DNA from: an uncultured Clostridia bacterium
Lineage (GTDB): Bacteria; Bacillota; Clostridia; Oscillospirales; Acutalibacteraceae
Reading direction: 5' to 3'
Length of the DNA: 64,000 bases
Assembly (NCBI GenBank): GCA_944376655.1
Contig: CALWDJ010000004.1
Coordinates: 22,367 to 86,366 of the forward strand
In this document: piece by piece, positions 1 through 7,767 of the stretch
How positions within the stretch are numbered: position 1 is the stretch's first letter
Layout: each line of letters starts with the position of its first letter
Program-made: the position numbers and the translations under genes
The notes under the pieces: model-generated
The model's database searches: none
What the model saw: the letters and a program-made list of their open reading frames with translations, nothing else
Told to the model about the DNA's origin: nothing

Positions 1-540
1 TATAATGTTTTAAAGGTTATAGCCGATTATAAAAATCTGGCGGCTGATACCGCTGAGGCGATGAAGGCCTCTTCCGAAAAGGATATCGCAAGGCGTGCGG
101 CACAGCTTATGAGCGAGCTTAAGGATACGCAGAAGCAGCTTGAAAAAGCCGAGGCGCAGATTGCGGCCGGAAAGATAGGCGGTCTGCTTGAAAAAGCCGC
201 CGCGGTAAACGGACTCCGTGTTGTCTCTGCGGTGCTTGAGAATACGCCGGCGGAAGAATTAAGGAAAACCGCCGAAACCCTGAAAGCCGACAATGCCGAT
301 GTTATAGCGCTGCTCGCGGCAGTAAACGACGGTAAGCTGACCTTCTGCGCCGCCTGCGGAAAAGACGCAGTCGGCAAGGGCGCGCACGCTGGAAACCTTG
401 TAAAGGAAGCAGCGAAAATTGCCGGAGGAAACGGCGGCGGCAAGCCCGATATCGCCATGGCCGGCGGCAAGGATATAAGCAAAATAAAAGAGGCTCTCGC
501 GGCGGTGGAGGATATCGCGCGAAGCCAGACAGGAGAGTGA
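1..540 (+). CDS. alaS: Alanine--tRNA ligase, C-terminal part (5' end outside window)
   Basis: The reading frame is open from base 1 and ends with TGA at 538-540, so only the last 179 codons are present. The visible part is the C-terminal coiled-coil and DHHA1-type domain. A heptad-like stretch (about codons 20-60) is followed by the region with FCAACGKDA, KGAHAGNLVKEAAKIAGGNGGGKPDIAMAGGKD-type sequence (given here only in part), where the Gly-rich GGGKPD...AGGKD signature is characteristic of AlaRS tails. The enzyme charges tRNA-Ala in the cytoplasm, and this domain helps bind tRNA. The HIT-family gene starts 4 bases downstream, so the two are probably co-transcribed. The editing and catalytic domains cannot be assessed. 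Confidence 0.93.
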   Translation, partial: YNVLKVIADYKNLAADTAEAMKASSEKDIARRAAQLMSELKDTQKQLEKAEAQIAAGKIGGLLEKAAAVNGLRVVSAVLENTPAEELRKTAETLKADNADVIALLAAVNDGKLTFCAACGKDAVGKGAHAGNLVKEAAKIAGGNGGGKPDIAMAGGKDISKIKEALAAVEDIARSQTGE

Positions 541-544
541 AAAA

Positions 545-886
545 ATGTCTGATTGTCTTTTCTGCAAAATAGCAGCGGGGGAGGTTCCCAGTACAAAGGT
601 CTATGAGGACGAGTATGTTTACGCGTTTAACGACATAGATCCAAAAGCCCCGTTCCACGTTATTGTTATACCAAAAAAGCATATCGGCTCGGCGGACGAG
701 ATTGATTCGTCCAACAGCGCGGAAATAGCTCACGTTTTTGAAGCGATAGCGAAAATCGCGAAGCAGGAAAAGCTTGAAAACGGCTACCGTGTTGTAAACA
801 ACTGCGGCGAGGACGGCGGACAGACCGTCCATCATATCCATTTTCATCTGCTCGCGCGCCGCAATCTCGCGTGGCCTCCCGGCTGA
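545..886 (+). CDS. HIT family (histidine triad) nucleotide-binding protein, HinT-like
   Basis: This 113-residue protein has the usual length for a single-domain HinT hydrolase. Near the N-terminus it has the conserved CLFCKIAAGE segment with a Cys pair, and near the C-terminus the histidine triad VHHIHFHLL (H-x-H-x-H-x-x), which binds the nucleotide alpha-phosphate and supplies the nucleophilic His. Family members hydrolyse adenosine phosphoramidates and aminoacyl-adenylates in the cytoplasm. The adjacency to alaS (4-base gap) fits with clean-up of aminoacyl-AMP, but that is inference. The start is the ATG at 545, with GGAGAG just upstream inside the end of alaS. Confidence 0.93.
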   Translation: MSDCLFCKIAAGEVPSTKVYEDEYVYAFNDIDPKAPFHVIVIPKKHIGSADEIDSSNSAEIAHVFEAIAKIAKQEKLENGYRVVNNCGEDGGQTVHHIHFHLLARRNLAWPPG

Positions 887-942
887 TTTTTCAAACGCCG
901 TAAAAGCGGCAAAAATATGCCGTATAAAAAAGGGGTATCATT

Positions 943-1485
943 ATGTCAGAATATTATACAATGAAAATAGCCGGACTTGAGAGACATCTTGAAAAGTTTC
1001 CGGTAAGCGACAAGCTCGATATAGCCGCCTTTATAATTTTCGGCGATGTGGAGCTTACCATAGCCGGCTGTGAGGCGCTGAGAAAAAAGCTGCCGGAGTT
1101 TGACGTTATAATCACTCCTGAAGCCAAAAGCATACCGATAGCGTACGAAATGGCGCGTCAGACCGGAAAGCCTTACATAATCGCGCGCAAGGGTATGAAG
1201 GTTTATATGCGTAATCCTCTTGAGGTTGACGTTACTTCCATCACCACCAAGAATGAGCAGCACCTGTTTTTAGGCGAATCGGAGACAGCGCTGTTAAAGG
1301 ACAAGCGTGTGCTTATAATCGACGACGTAATAAGCACGGGCGAATCGCTTGCCGCTGTCCGCAAGCTCGTTGAGGAGGCGGGTGGAAAGGAGGCTGCCGC
1401 CTGCGCTTTCCTCGCAGAGGGCGACGCCGCCGACCGTAAAGACATTATTTTTCTTGAGAAGCTGCCGCTTTTCTTTAAAGACTGA
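943..1485 (+). CDS. Phosphoribosyltransferase, adenine phosphoribosyltransferase-like
   Basis: This 180-residue type I PRTase has the PRPP-binding motif VLIIDDVISTGES (about residues 122-134), with two acidic residues and a Gly-Thr/Ser loop, and an upstream substrate segment with the pattern ITPEAKSIPIAYEMA. Its length and layout match the adenine phosphoribosyltransferase family, which makes AMP from adenine and PRPP. The hood region differs from classic E. coli Apt, so another purine substrate is possible. An AAGGGG-type ribosome binding site precedes the ATG. The gene is followed directly by a strong hairpin terminator and ends the alaS-HIT-PRTase run. Confidence 0.8.
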   Translation: MSEYYTMKIAGLERHLEKFPVSDKLDIAAFIIFGDVELTIAGCEALRKKLPEFDVIITPEAKSIPIAYEMARQTGKPYIIARKGMKVYMRNPLEVDVTSITTKNEQHLFLGESETALLKDKRVLIIDDVISTGESLAAVRKLVEEAGGKEAAACAFLAEGDAADRKDIIFLEKLPLFFKD

Positions 1486-1530
1486 AAAAAAGCCGTTCCC
1501 CGATCAGAAAATCGGGGAACGGCTTTTTTT
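1486..1530. terminator. Bidirectional intrinsic terminator
   Basis: An inverted repeat with arms AAAGCCGTTCCCCGAT and ATCGGGGAACGGCTTT around a 6-base loop is flanked by an A-run on one side and seven T on the other. It lies between the convergent PRTase gene and the zinc-ribbon gene and can stop transcription from both. Confidence 0.93.
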
Positions 1531-2335
1531 ACTGTGAATATTGAGTGTTGTCGGTAATGATCTCAAAATCACGAATACTGTAATTATACAGGAAATCGTT
1601 TTTATCGGTATATATAAAGCTGCTGTCAAGCCCTTCGATTTCGCGAACAGCCTGCATCATAAGAATTTCTTTCAGACCGGTCTCGGCTGACTTTTCAAGC
1701 TCGTCAATAAATACCGAAACGGTATAATCGCCGCCGTCTATTATTTTTCCCCATAAATCCGGATTGGAATTTATTACCTCCTCGGCGGTTTCTGTTCCGG
1801 TGTGTCCTGCGGCAATCGTATTTATGTATTTCACCACCGGAGGACGGGAAACAGCAAATATTCCTACGGCAAGAACCGCAATACCGGCTGCGCACAGAAT
1901 AACTTCTGTCAGCTTCCGCATTATACGGTAAAAGTCACTCGGTTCTGCGTCATCGGGGTTTGAGATGCGGAAACTCAGCCGGAATTTTTCTATCGCCCAG
2001 TTGAATTTAGGAAAAAAAGCCTCGACGGCTGAAAGAATAAGGCAGAGAAAGCCGTAAACCGAGAATATAACGCTTTGCTGTCTGAATAAAGCTGCCGCGC
2101 AGATTATAAAAAGGAGCAGCAGGCATACCAGTGATACCGTTCCCACGGCTTTGTCAAAAACCGAGACATACAGCGGGTCGGTCTTATTGTACATTTTTTC
2201 AGATACCTCGTTTATCTTACGGTCAAGCTCTTTTTCCGCTTTTTCGGATATTTTATCCCCGAGCTTTTCTCCGCAGTCTACGCAGAATCCTCTGTCGTCG
2301 GAGTTATAGGCGCCGCAGCTGTCACATATTTTCAT
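1529..2335 (-). CDS. Zinc-ribbon membrane protein of unknown function
   Basis: The ATG at 2335 is preferred over one 33 bases upstream, because AAGGGGG lies at proper spacing and the upstream start would overlap the preceding gene. The 268-residue product opens with a short zinc ribbon, CDSCGAYNSDDRGFCVDCG (two CxxC knuckles, residues 4-22), followed by a charged helical linker. Then come two hydrophobic segments close together (about residues 62-105), a third near 155-175, and an acidic tail outside the membrane. This is a common architecture for small Firmicutes membrane proteins that carry a zinc_ribbon_2-type N-terminus. No enzyme motif is visible and no function is assigned. It lies 16 bases after the binding lipoprotein gene and is probably in the same transcript. 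Confidence 0.8.
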   Translation of the reverse strand: MKICDSCGAYNSDDRGFCVDCGEKLGDKISEKAEKELDRKINEVSEKMYNKTDPLYVSVFDKAVGTVSLVCLLLLFIICAAALFRQQSVIFSVYGFLCLILSAVEAFFPKFNWAIEKFRLSFRISNPDDAEPSDFYRIMRKLTEVILCAAGIAVLAVGIFAVSRPPVVKYINTIAAGHTGTETAEEVINSNPDLWGKIIDGGDYTVSVFIDELEKSAETGLKEILMMQAVREIEGLDSSFIYTDKNDFLYNYSIRDFEIITDNTQYSQ

Positions 2336-2351
2336 ATATGCGAATCCCCCT

Positions 2352-3842
2352 TTATTCTGTTTTGACAATAAATGAAAAATCTATATAACCGTTGCCTGGA
2401 TTGGTGAAAACATCATTAAGCGCTTTTGAATACGCGATTGTAGTATTCTGAAATGCTATCGGGTAAATATTGTTTGATTTGAGAATCTGAGACTGTATTT
2501 CTGACAATGAGCCGCCTTTGTAAACAATTCCAAAATTGGCGAGGTATTCAGCCATATTGCTGCTTCCCGCTCTGAGCGGGAAAATTGCCATTGTAAGCGT
2601 TTGCTCCTTAAGCTCCGCAATCATTGTCTCGTAATTGGTTGTCGCCTCTATATTTACAAACGCTCCGAGATTGTTCTGCCAGTGACCTACAATATCGGTG
2701 ACGACTGACTTTATTCCGCTGCTGTCATAATAGTACAGCTTTACGCCGGAGGGGAATTTTTTGTCCTCGAGCTTATCGGTTTCAGAAGAGAACAGCTTTT
2801 TTCCGTTCTGAAGGTCATAAGGCGTCATACCTGACGAGTCTGCGTTATCACAGATTTCAGACGGAAAAACAGATGTGGCTACGGTATAGCCGCAGGGAAG
2901 ATTAGCGCCGTAAACCTCGCCGCCCGTGAGCATTCCGAACGCCTTGCGCATATTCTGCGAGAATTCCGGGCTGATTGTGAGGAACCAGCAGATGTTCTGA
3001 TAATTTACGGTTTTAAGTCCGGACTGTTCCGCCGTGTCGGAAAGTGAAGAGTCTATGAAGGCGATATCAACATTATTGTCGGAAAGGCGCTGCATCGCGG
3101 TTTCTTCTTCGTCCTTGGTGATGTAAACGGCAGAATTTTTTGCCGTAAAAGTACCGGTGTATAAATCGTTGGCGTAAAGGCGTATACCGAAGGTCTTGCT
3201 TTCGCGGTTCCATTTGGTAAGCTCGTAGCTGCCGCAGGAAAGAGTGTGCTCCGCTGTCAGGCCGTATTTTCCGGCCGATTCCGTAAAGAATTTCTCGTTG
3301 CAGGGCATGGCTACCGAGGTGGTAAGGGTTTCCTCAAAATCCTCGTCTGCGTAGGCGAGCTTTATAATAAGGGTGGTGTCATCGGGGGCGGAGACGCCGA
3401 GCGTGTCGGCAGAAGCCTTGCCGTTATAGATGTCCTGCGCGTTCTGAATGCTGAAAAGACGTGATACGAACGGAGCTTTTGTCTGCGGGGAAACAGCGCG
3501 CCTAAAGGCGAAAAGAAAATCCGCCGAGGTAACAGGCTCCTTGTTGCTCCATACAGCGTCGTCACGCAGCTTGAATGTGTATGTTAAGCCTTCAGCCGAA
3601 AAACTCTCGCATATCCCGCATACAATGGCGCCCGATGCGTTTTTACGCAGCAGTCCCTCGTAGATATTCGCTACGACCGAAAGCTCAGAATCCGTCGATG
3701 CGGTCTGAGGGTCAAGCGTAGACGGTCTTTCGGGTATTTCAAAATATATTATCGCGTCCTGATACGTGTCGTTGCAGCCGGCGGACAACAGTGTGATCAA
3801 AGCGGCAATAATTACTGCCGCCGCTTTTTTAAAGCGGGTCAT
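2352..3842 (-). CDS. Peptide-type ABC transporter substrate-binding lipoprotein (SBP family 5)
   Basis: This 496-residue protein has a lysine-containing signal peptide and a lipobox ending LLSAGC (Cys at residue 23), so it should be a lipid-anchored extracellular protein. The mature part has features of family 5 (OppA/DppA) binding proteins: the segment PSTLDPQTASTDSELSVV, then NIYEGLLR, and a YTFKLRDDAVWS-like block. Family members capture oligopeptides, or nickel and sugars, for an ABC importer. No permease or ATPase gene lies nearby; the only co-directional neighbour is the zinc-ribbon membrane gene. It may therefore serve a transporter encoded elsewhere or have a sensing role. The start ATG has GAGGTG upstream. 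Confidence 0.88.
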   Translation of the reverse strand: MTRFKKAAAVIIAALITLLSAGCNDTYQDAIIYFEIPERPSTLDPQTASTDSELSVVANIYEGLLRKNASGAIVCGICESFSAEGLTYTFKLRDDAVWSNKEPVTSADFLFAFRRAVSPQTKAPFVSRLFSIQNAQDIYNGKASADTLGVSAPDDTTLIIKLAYADEDFEETLTTSVAMPCNEKFFTESAGKYGLTAEHTLSCGSYELTKWNRESKTFGIRLYANDLYTGTFTAKNSAVYITKDEEETAMQRLSDNNVDIAFIDSSLSDTAEQSGLKTVNYQNICWFLTISPEFSQNMRKAFGMLTGGEVYGANLPCGYTVATSVFPSEICDNADSSGMTPYDLQNGKKLFSSETDKLEDKKFPSGVKLYYYDSSGIKSVVTDIVGHWQNNLGAFVNIEATTNYETMIAELKEQTLTMAIFPLRAGSSNMAEYLANFGIVYKGGSLSEIQSQILKSNNIYPIAFQNTTIAYSKALNDVFTNPGNGYIDFSFIVKTE

Positions 3843-3872
3843 AAGCGCACCTCACGGATAAAATTCCTCTAC

Positions 3873-3901
3873 ATTATACTATATTGCTCATATTTTTGCA
3901 A
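3873..3901 (-). promoter_or_regulatory. Promoter of the binding-protein gene
   Basis: On the minus strand, TTGCAA (3896-3901) and TATAAT (3873-3878) are separated by 17 bases, about 30 bases upstream of the ATG at 3842. This is a good vegetative sigma factor match. Confidence 0.7.
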
Positions 3902-3969
3902 TAATTTCCCTTGCCTTCAATATGTGCAAAAATAAATATAAACATTCGACAAAAAAAGACTACAAAAAT

Positions 3970-3987
3970 TTGTTAAAAAATTATCTT
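3970..3987 (+). promoter_or_regulatory. Possible degenerate Rex-type operator upstream of hndA
   Basis: TTGTTAA-AAAA-TTATCTT resembles the Rex consensus TTGTTAA-N4-TTAACAA. The left half is perfect and the right half matches at 4 of 7 positions. It ends 8 bases before the -35 hexamer of the hydrogenase promoter. Rex senses NADH/NAD+ and is a known regulator of fermentative hydrogenases, but AT-rich sequence can produce such matches by chance. Confidence 0.25.
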
Positions 3988-3994
3988 AAAGGTC

Positions 3995-4023
3995 TTTTCA
4001 AAGCAAAAAATATGTGGTATACT
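3995..4023 (+). promoter_or_regulatory. Promoter of the hydrogenase operon
   Basis: TTTTCA (3995-4000) and TATACT (4018-4023) are spaced 17 bases apart. The transcript would carry an 80-base leader that contains a small hairpin (arms CTCCG/CGGAG, 4052-4067) and a perfect 14-base palindrome TACAAAATTTTGTA at 4084-4097 that abuts the AGGAGG ribosome binding site of hndA. Confidence 0.65.
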
Positions 4024-4111
4024 ACATAAGTATATGTAGATTTGGATATAACTCCGCCTATACGGAGGACAGGCAAACCGCTATACAAAATTTTGTAGGA
4101 GGATTCGGTTC

Positions 4112-4606
4112 ATGCAAAAGAAAATCAGTAAGCTGCCTTTCAGGGGAACCGCTGAACAGGAGAAAAAGCTGAGGGAAGTAATCGACGCCAATAAGCATGA
4201 CAAAAGCCTTTTGATGGCAGTTATGCAGCAAGCTCAGGATATTTACGGTTATCTTCCCATGGAAGTACAGACCATAATAGCCGAGGGAATGAATGTACCG
4301 CTTGAAAAGGTTTACGGCGTAGCTACTTTTTACGCTCAGTTCTCGCTTTCGCCGAAAGGTGAATACAATATTTCTGTATGTCTCGGCACAGCATGTTACG
4401 TAAAAGGCTCGGGTGATATTTTCAACCGCCTGAGCGAGAAATTAGGTATCGGCGCGGACGAATGCACGCCGGACGGAAGGTTTTCTCTTACTGCCTGCCG
4501 CTGCATCGGCGCCTGCGGTCTTGCCCCTGTTCTTACGGTCAACGACGAGGTTTACGGAAGACTTACCGTCGACGATGTGGACGATATACTCGCAAAGTAC
4601 CAATAA
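4112..4606 (+). CDS. hndA: NAD-linked [FeFe] hydrogenase subunit, NuoE-like [2Fe-2S] protein (HndA/HydC)
   Basis: This 164-residue protein has the NuoE/HndA thioredoxin-like fold. An N-terminal helical part includes GYLPMEVQTIIAE and VYGVATFYAQF, followed by the [2Fe-2S] ligand set Cys90 and Cys95 (CLGTAC) and Cys131 and Cys135 (CIGAC). It relays electrons between the flavin subunit and the other clusters of the soluble hydrogenase complex. AGGAGG lies 8 bases before the ATG. It is the first gene of the operon, but its partner subunits come only after six regulatory-type genes, starting at 8342. That order is unusual compared with the compact hndABCD arrangement known from Desulfovibrio fructosovorans. 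Confidence 0.92.
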   Translation: MQKKISKLPFRGTAEQEKKLREVIDANKHDKSLLMAVMQQAQDIYGYLPMEVQTIIAEGMNVPLEKVYGVATFYAQFSLSPKGEYNISVCLGTACYVKGSGDIFNRLSEKLGIGADECTPDGRFSLTACRCIGACGLAPVLTVNDEVYGRLTVDDVDDILAKYQ

Positions 4607-4658
4607 TATTTACATAATCCGGAAATCCGAACAAATCTGTCCGAAAGGATAAATCTGT

Positions 4659-5015
4659 ATGAAAATCAGTACTATAAAGGAATTGCTTGGCGCGAAGGTC
4701 ATATGCTGTGCTGACGAACTCGACAAACACGTTTACTCCGCGTGCGGCAGCGATATGATGAGCGATGTTCTGGCGTATGTCAAGGATCAGGCGGTGCTGC
4801 TTACGGGGCTTGTGAACTCACAGGTCATTCGCACTGCGGAAATGATGGATATGAACTGTATCGTATTTGTCCGCTCGAAAATGCCTACTGCCGAAATGAT
4901 CGAGCTTGCCGAGGAATGCGGTATAGTGATTTTAGCCACCGATAAAAGAATGTATGAGGCGTGCGGTCTGCTTTACAGCAACGGACTTCACGGCAACAGG
5001 GTCAAAAATGTCTGA
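4659..5015 (+). CDS. DRTGG-domain protein (first copy)
   Basis: This 118-residue single-domain protein starts MKISTIKELLGAKVICC and has the pattern of the DRTGG fold (also found in phosphotransacetylase N-termini and some CBS proteins): a beta-alpha repeat including VLLTGLVNSQVIRTAEMMD and IVILATDKRMYEACG. DRTGG domains are presumed ligand-binding regulatory modules, but the ligand is unknown. The stop codon overlaps the next ORF by 8 bases, indicating translational coupling. With the second DRTGG gene at 6725 it brackets the sensory hydrogenase-like gene. The role in hydrogenase regulation is inferred from position only. Confidence 0.82.
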   Translation: MKISTIKELLGAKVICCADELDKHVYSACGSDMMSDVLAYVKDQAVLLTGLVNSQVIRTAEMMDMNCIVFVRSKMPTAEMIELAEECGIVILATDKRMYEACGLLYSNGLHGNRVKNV

Positions 5016-5430
5016 GGAACTGAAGTTTCATTTTGTGGTTGACGGCGACGATTTTACTTCGGCAGGAAAAGCGTCGGTACAGGTCAAAAAGAACCTGCGT
5101 CAGCTGGGACTGTCACCTGAGACCATACGCAGGGTATCGATCGCCATGTATGAGGGCGAGATAAATATGGTTATCCACGCGGGCGGCGGCGTTGCCGACG
5201 TTACGGTCACCGAGGAATATATCGAGATACTTTTAAGCGATAAGGGTCCGGGAATAAAGGATATCGAGCAGGCAATGCAGGAGGGCTTTTCCACAGCGTC
5301 GGACAATATAAGGTCGCTTGGCTTCGGCGCGGGAATGGGACTTCCGAATATGAAACGGTATACAGATTATATGGATATAAAATCCACGGTAGGTGTCGGG
5401 ACAGACATCACCATGAGGGTAAATATTTAA
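5008..5430 (+). CDS. GHKL ATP-binding protein, anti-sigma factor kinase-like (RsbW/SpoIIAB-like)
   Basis: The ATG at 5008 overlaps the stop of the upstream gene by 8 bases and gives a 140-residue protein, the size of RsbW/SpoIIAB-type serine kinases. GHKL ATPase boxes are visible: the N-box-like AMYEGEINMVIHA (Glu and Asn near residues 44-48), the G1 box DKGPGI, and the G2-like GFGAGMGLPNMKRYTD. There is no transmembrane or receiver part. The family usually phosphorylates an antagonist protein or sequesters a sigma factor. Neither partner is recognisable next door, so the target is unknown. It is followed by the HydS-like gene. Confidence 0.83.
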   Translation: MSEELKFHFVVDGDDFTSAGKASVQVKKNLRQLGLSPETIRRVSIAMYEGEINMVIHAGGGVADVTVTEEYIEILLSDKGPGIKDIEQAMQEGFSTASDNIRSLGFGAGMGLPNMKRYTDYMDIKSTVGVGTDITMRVNI

Positions 5431-5451
5431 AAATTCCGGCAGGTTTTCACT

Positions 5452-6735
5452 ATGAATACATACGAGCATTCGGTTTATCTTGATGTTGAAAAATGCTGCG
5501 GCTGCACCACTTGCCTTAAGCACTGCCCGACCGAAGCGATCAGAATACGCGACGGTCACGCCGTCATAAATCAGGACAGGTGCATCGACTGCGGCGAATG
5601 TATAAGAGTGTGCCCGCATAACGCCAAAAAGGCGGTTTGCGGAAAGCTCTCTGCAATGGATAAGTTCAAATGGAAAATTGCGCTTCCGGCGCCCACACTT
5701 TACGGTCAGTTTGAAAATCTGGACGATGTTGACTATGTGCTGGACGGACTTTTGAAAATCGGTTTTGACGATGTGTTTGAGGTGGCTGCCGCCGCAGAGC
5801 TTGTAAGCGCCTACACCCGTCTGTATCTAAAAACCGAGGGGGTTAAAAAGCCGGCGATAAGCTCTGCCTGTCCGGTTGTTATCAGACTTATAGGGCTGCG
5901 TTTTCCGTCGCTTACAGACAATATAATACATATGCTGCCTCCGATGGAGGTTGCGGCGGCTCTTGCGAGGGAAAAGGCGGAAAAGGAGCATCCCGAGCTT
6001 AAGCCGGAGGAGATAGGCGTATGCTTTATTTCTCCGTGTCCTGCTAAAGTGAGCTATGTTAAAAACGGCTTCGCCGGTTATAAAAGCAAGGTTGATACGG
6101 TCGTTTCCATAAACGATATTTATCTTCAGCTTATAGCCAAAATGAAGCCGGATAACGATGTAAAGCCGCTCTCAAATTCCGGTGTTATAGGAATAGGCTG
6201 GGCAACCAGCGGCGGCGAGGCGACTGCCATATTTAATGAAAATTATCTTGCGGCGGACGGTATAGATAACGTGATACGCGTTCTCGATCAGGTTGAGAAC
6301 GGAAATATCCCGCCGCTTGAGTTTATCGAGCTCAACGCCTGCACGGGCGGCTGTGTGGGCGGGGTTATGACCATGCAGAACCCGTTTATTGCGAAGGCGA
6401 GACTTCAGTCTCTGCGGCGTTATCTTCCGGTATCGCAGAATTCCCCCTCAAAGGAGGAGAGCGGATATATTCCGGACGGGTATATTTTCAACGAAATACC
6501 CACCTATAAGCCGATTTCAAGACTGTCTGACAGTATGGCGGAATCTATGCGTATGATGGCTGATATACAGCGCTTGCGCGATACTCTTCCGGGGATAGAC
6601 TGCGGCTCCTGCGGCGCTCCGAACTGCCGGGCGCTTGCCGAGGATATCGTAAAGAAGCACGCCTGTCTTGAGGATTGCCTTATAAGGCTGAAAAAAGACA
6701 GCGGAAAGGACGGCGAAGAGGAAAATGACGGTTGA
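5452..6735 (+). CDS. HydS-like putative sensory [FeFe] hydrogenase with ferredoxin and Fes domains
   Basis: This 427-residue protein has three parts. Residues 13-56 carry two [4Fe-4S] ferredoxin motifs (C15-C18-C21-C25 and C44-C47-C50-C54). Residues about 75-310 are an H-cluster domain with reduced motifs: L1 SSACP (Cys140), L2 SPCPAK (Cys196), L3 NACTGGC (Cys297, Cys301). Residues 380-409 hold a Fes-type cluster motif (C384-C387-C392, then Cys405/Cys409). The position before the L1 Cys, a Cys used for proton transfer in catalytic hydrogenases, is Ala139, as reported for sensory hydrogenases. No PAS domain is present. Sensing H2 or redox state and passing it to the flanking GHKL and DRTGG proteins is inference. 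The next gene overlaps by 11 bases. Confidence 0.85.
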   Translation: MNTYEHSVYLDVEKCCGCTTCLKHCPTEAIRIRDGHAVINQDRCIDCGECIRVCPHNAKKAVCGKLSAMDKFKWKIALPAPTLYGQFENLDDVDYVLDGLLKIGFDDVFEVAAAAELVSAYTRLYLKTEGVKKPAISSACPVVIRLIGLRFPSLTDNIIHMLPPMEVAAALAREKAEKEHPELKPEEIGVCFISPCPAKVSYVKNGFAGYKSKVDTVVSINDIYLQLIAKMKPDNDVKPLSNSGVIGIGWATSGGEATAIFNENYLAADGIDNVIRVLDQVENGNIPPLEFIELNACTGGCVGGVMTMQNPFIAKARLQSLRRYLPVSQNSPSKEESGYIPDGYIFNEIPTYKPISRLSDSMAESMRMMADIQRLRDTLPGIDCGSCGAPNCRALAEDIVKKHACLEDCLIRLKKDSGKDGEEENDG

Positions 6736-7048
6736 AGCGCTTACAGAGTACGGCTTTGAGCCTCTTTGCGTGCCTGACCCAGACCGGGAAATTACGGGCG
6801 TATATATAGGCGATCTTTTAAGCTGGGTAATGGGAAGAGCTAAAAGCGGAGACGCGTGGCTTACCATTATGTCAAATATAAATATTGTGGCGGTAGCTTC
6901 GCTGGCGGACACCTCGTGCATAATTCTTGCCGAGGGAGTAACCATTGAAAGTGATGTTATAAAAACTGCCGATGCAAAGGATATAAATATATTTTCCTTT
7001 TCGGGCAGCTGCTATGACGCGGCGGTGCTTTTAAGCGGACTGTTATGA
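6725..7048 (+). CDS. DRTGG-domain-like protein (second copy)
   Basis: This 107-residue protein (ATG inside the end of the HydS-like gene, 11-base overlap) resembles the DRTGG protein encoded at 4659-5015 in length and layout: GVYIGDLLSWVMG, then DAWLTIMSNINIVAVASLADTS and the alternating VIKTADAKDINIFSFSGSCY pattern. It lacks metal-binding or catalytic motifs, so it is most likely a ligand-binding regulatory partner. It overlaps the following PHP gene by 4 bases, which makes the whole cassette a tightly coupled translational unit. Assignment to the fold is by pattern and needs a profile search. Confidence 0.72.
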   Translation: MTVEALTEYGFEPLCVPDPDREITGVYIGDLLSWVMGRAKSGDAWLTIMSNINIVAVASLADTSCIILAEGVTIESDVIKTADAKDINIFSFSGSCYDAAVLLSGLL

Positions 7049-7767
7049 GGTATTATTACGACCTTCATATTCATTCCTGTCTTTCTCCCTGCGGCGGGGA
7101 TGATTCCACGCCGGACAGTATAGCGGGAATGGGAGAGCTCAACGGTCTTGATATAATGGCGCTTACCGACCATAACACGGCGAAGAACTGTCCCGCTTTT
7201 TTTAAGGCGGCTGAACGTCACGGTATCATACCGGTCGCCGGTATGGAGCTTACCACGGCGGAGGACATACACGCGGTATGCCTTTTCGGCAGCCTTGAGG
7301 GCGCTATGGAGTTTGACCGGCTGATAGAAAGCAGAAGGGTGCTTGTTGAAAACCGTCCCGATATTTTCGGTGTGCAGATTATGTGCGACGATGCCGATAA
7401 TCCTATCGAAACGGAAAAATTTCTCCTGACCAACGCCACCACCGTTTCGCTTGACGAGGCGCCGGCGATGGCGGAACGCTTCGGCGGGGTTTGCTTTCCG
7501 GCGCATATCGACCGGCAGGCTAACGGGATTATCGCGGTGCTCGGCGTTTTTCCGGAAAGTCCCGCGTTTACCTGCGCGGAGCTTCACGACCGTGAAAAGG
7601 CTGCGAAATACGCTCCATTATGCGGAAAGGCGGGAAAAAGGCTTATAATAAGCTCGGATGCGCATTATATCTGGGACATAAAGGAAAAAACAGACTTTAT
7701 AGAGCTTGAATGTGAAAGGCGCGATGCCGCCGTTCAGCTTATCAGGTATCTCAGAGGTGAGTTATGA
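7045..7767 (+). CDS. PHP-domain metal-dependent phosphoesterase
   Basis: This 240-residue protein has the PHP (polymerase and histidinol phosphatase) signatures: motif I DLHIHSCLSPC (residues 6-16), motif II ALTDHNT (about 39-45), a Glu in GMELTT, CFPAHIDR, and the C-terminal SSDAHYIWDI. These His and Asp residues bind a di- or trinuclear metal centre that hydrolyses phosphoesters. The substrate cannot be told from sequence. It sits between a DRTGG gene and a GHKL gene with 4-base overlaps on both sides, so a regulatory phosphatase or nucleotide-hydrolysing role in the hydrogenase cassette is plausible but unproven. Confidence 0.87.
   Translation: MRYYYDLHIHSCLSPCGGDDSTPDSIAGMGELNGLDIMALTDHNTAKNCPAFFKAAERHGIIPVAGMELTTAEDIHAVCLFGSLEGAMEFDRLIESRRVLVENRPDIFGVQIMCDDADNPIETEKFLLTNATTVSLDEAPAMAERFGGVCFPAHIDRQANGIIAVLGVFPESPAFTCAELHDREKAAKYAPLCGKAGKRLIISSDAHYIWDIKEKTDFIELECERRDAAVQLIRYLRGEL

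Noticed and set aside
886-942. Terminator or promoter in the gap between HIT and PRTase genes
   Set aside because: The GCCG/CGGC repeats form only short, competing stems without a T-run and there is no good -10/-35 pair; read-through from alaS is more likely.
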